A DNA stretch of 52,270 bases from Thermovorax subterraneus (GTDB lineage: Bacteria > Bacillota > Thermosediminibacteria > Thermosediminibacterales > Thermosediminibacteraceae): the NCBI GenBank assembly GCA_021608145.1, contig JAKIHM010000017.1, forward strand, positions 1 to 52,270, written 5' to 3'. Positions 52,127 to 52,270 of this stretch are shown here, piece by piece. How positions within the stretch are numbered: the first letter of the stretch is position 1; every line of letters begins with the position of its first letter. A program made the position numbers and the translations under genes. A model generated the notes under the pieces. That model was given only the letters and a program-made list of their open reading frames with translations, made no database searches and was not told the origin of the DNA.

Positions 52127-52270
52127 GGGAAATTGGATTTTTAGTCTGTGTCAAGAGGTTGTAGGTAAAAAATTTTTTAAGCTGACCTTCACCACTATTT
52201 AAGTTCAGGTGACATAAATTTGATGTATTATATTGCCATTTATGTAAAATAATTACTGCATAAGTTGACA

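Noticed and set aside
52130-52270. Insertion-sequence end or gene start at the right edge.
   Set aside because: A few IS-like words appear, but no repeat or reading frame could be confirmed before the window ends.

Overview
The window looks like chromosome of a strictly anaerobic, spore-former-related Firmicute (Clostridia; possibly a thermophile of the Thermoanaerobacter/Thermosediminibacter kind). This is inferred from gene content: glycyl-radical enzyme and activase, sensory [FeFe]-hydrogenase, ferredoxin-dependent homocysteine synthesis, SpoIIE-type phosphatase, sigma-54 enhancer-binding protein, a preQ1-I riboswitch very like the Thermoanaerobacter tengcongensis one as remembered, strong Shine-Dalgarno sites and many TTG/GTG starts. 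No rRNA, tRNA or CRISPR array was seen.

Layout. 0.1-7.7 kb (minus): a long co-directional run of DUF1848, a HEPN/MNT toxin-antitoxin pair, galE, an MBL hydrolase, a PTPS with a dual-function motif, folE2, folP, folK and a polysaccharide deacetylase. Folate synthesis here has no folB, which the PTPS may replace. 7.7-13.4 kb: small regulators, an orphan mannose-type EIIA, a FAH-family hydrolase, a DUF2178/XRE pair, a GH18-like wall protein, an orphan MNT nucleotidyltransferase, an IscU-like scaffold lacking one cluster cysteine, and a KaiC-like ATPase. 13.5-15.4 kb: a degenerate tnpB element abutting the C-terminal half of a sodium symporter.

15.4-20.1 kb (plus): a SAM-I riboswitch with terminator/antiterminator in front of HcyBio (COG1900), a two-cluster ferredoxin, UPF0280 (COG2122) and a short cobalamin methionine synthase. 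This is a complete sulfide-to-methionine operon of the methanogen/sulfate-reducer type. 20.1-30.1 kb: a probable trans-4-hydroxyproline utilisation locus (activase, HypD-like glycyl-radical dehydratase, SSS symporter, proline racemase, sigma-54 activator). Two -24/-12 promoters lie before the dehydratase and racemase genes, and a frameshifted DDE insertion sequence splits the locus. 30.2-33.4 kb: a sensory hydrogenase operon (2Fe-2S ferredoxin, HydS, SpoIIE/PP2C) behind a Rex-like operator. 33.6-35.2 kb: aldo/keto reductase-ferredoxin and a VapBC pair.

35.3-50 kb: a large hydantoin-type catabolic island: NCS1 permease, HyuA, HyuB, Asp/Glu-hydantoin racemase, a second HyuA, DUF917, small winged-helix-like protein, M24 creatinase/prolidase-type hydrolase, second DUF917. 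Next to it are a PucR regulator and a divergent second NCS1 permease. This is the best candidate for an undescribed pathway. 50-52.3 kb: queT-queF under a preQ1-I riboswitch, and a cation diffusion facilitator preceded by a promoter and mutually exclusive hairpins that look like an unassigned riboswitch or attenuator.

All function calls come from reading motifs and from memory of families; no database search was run. Promoter and operator calls are pattern matches.
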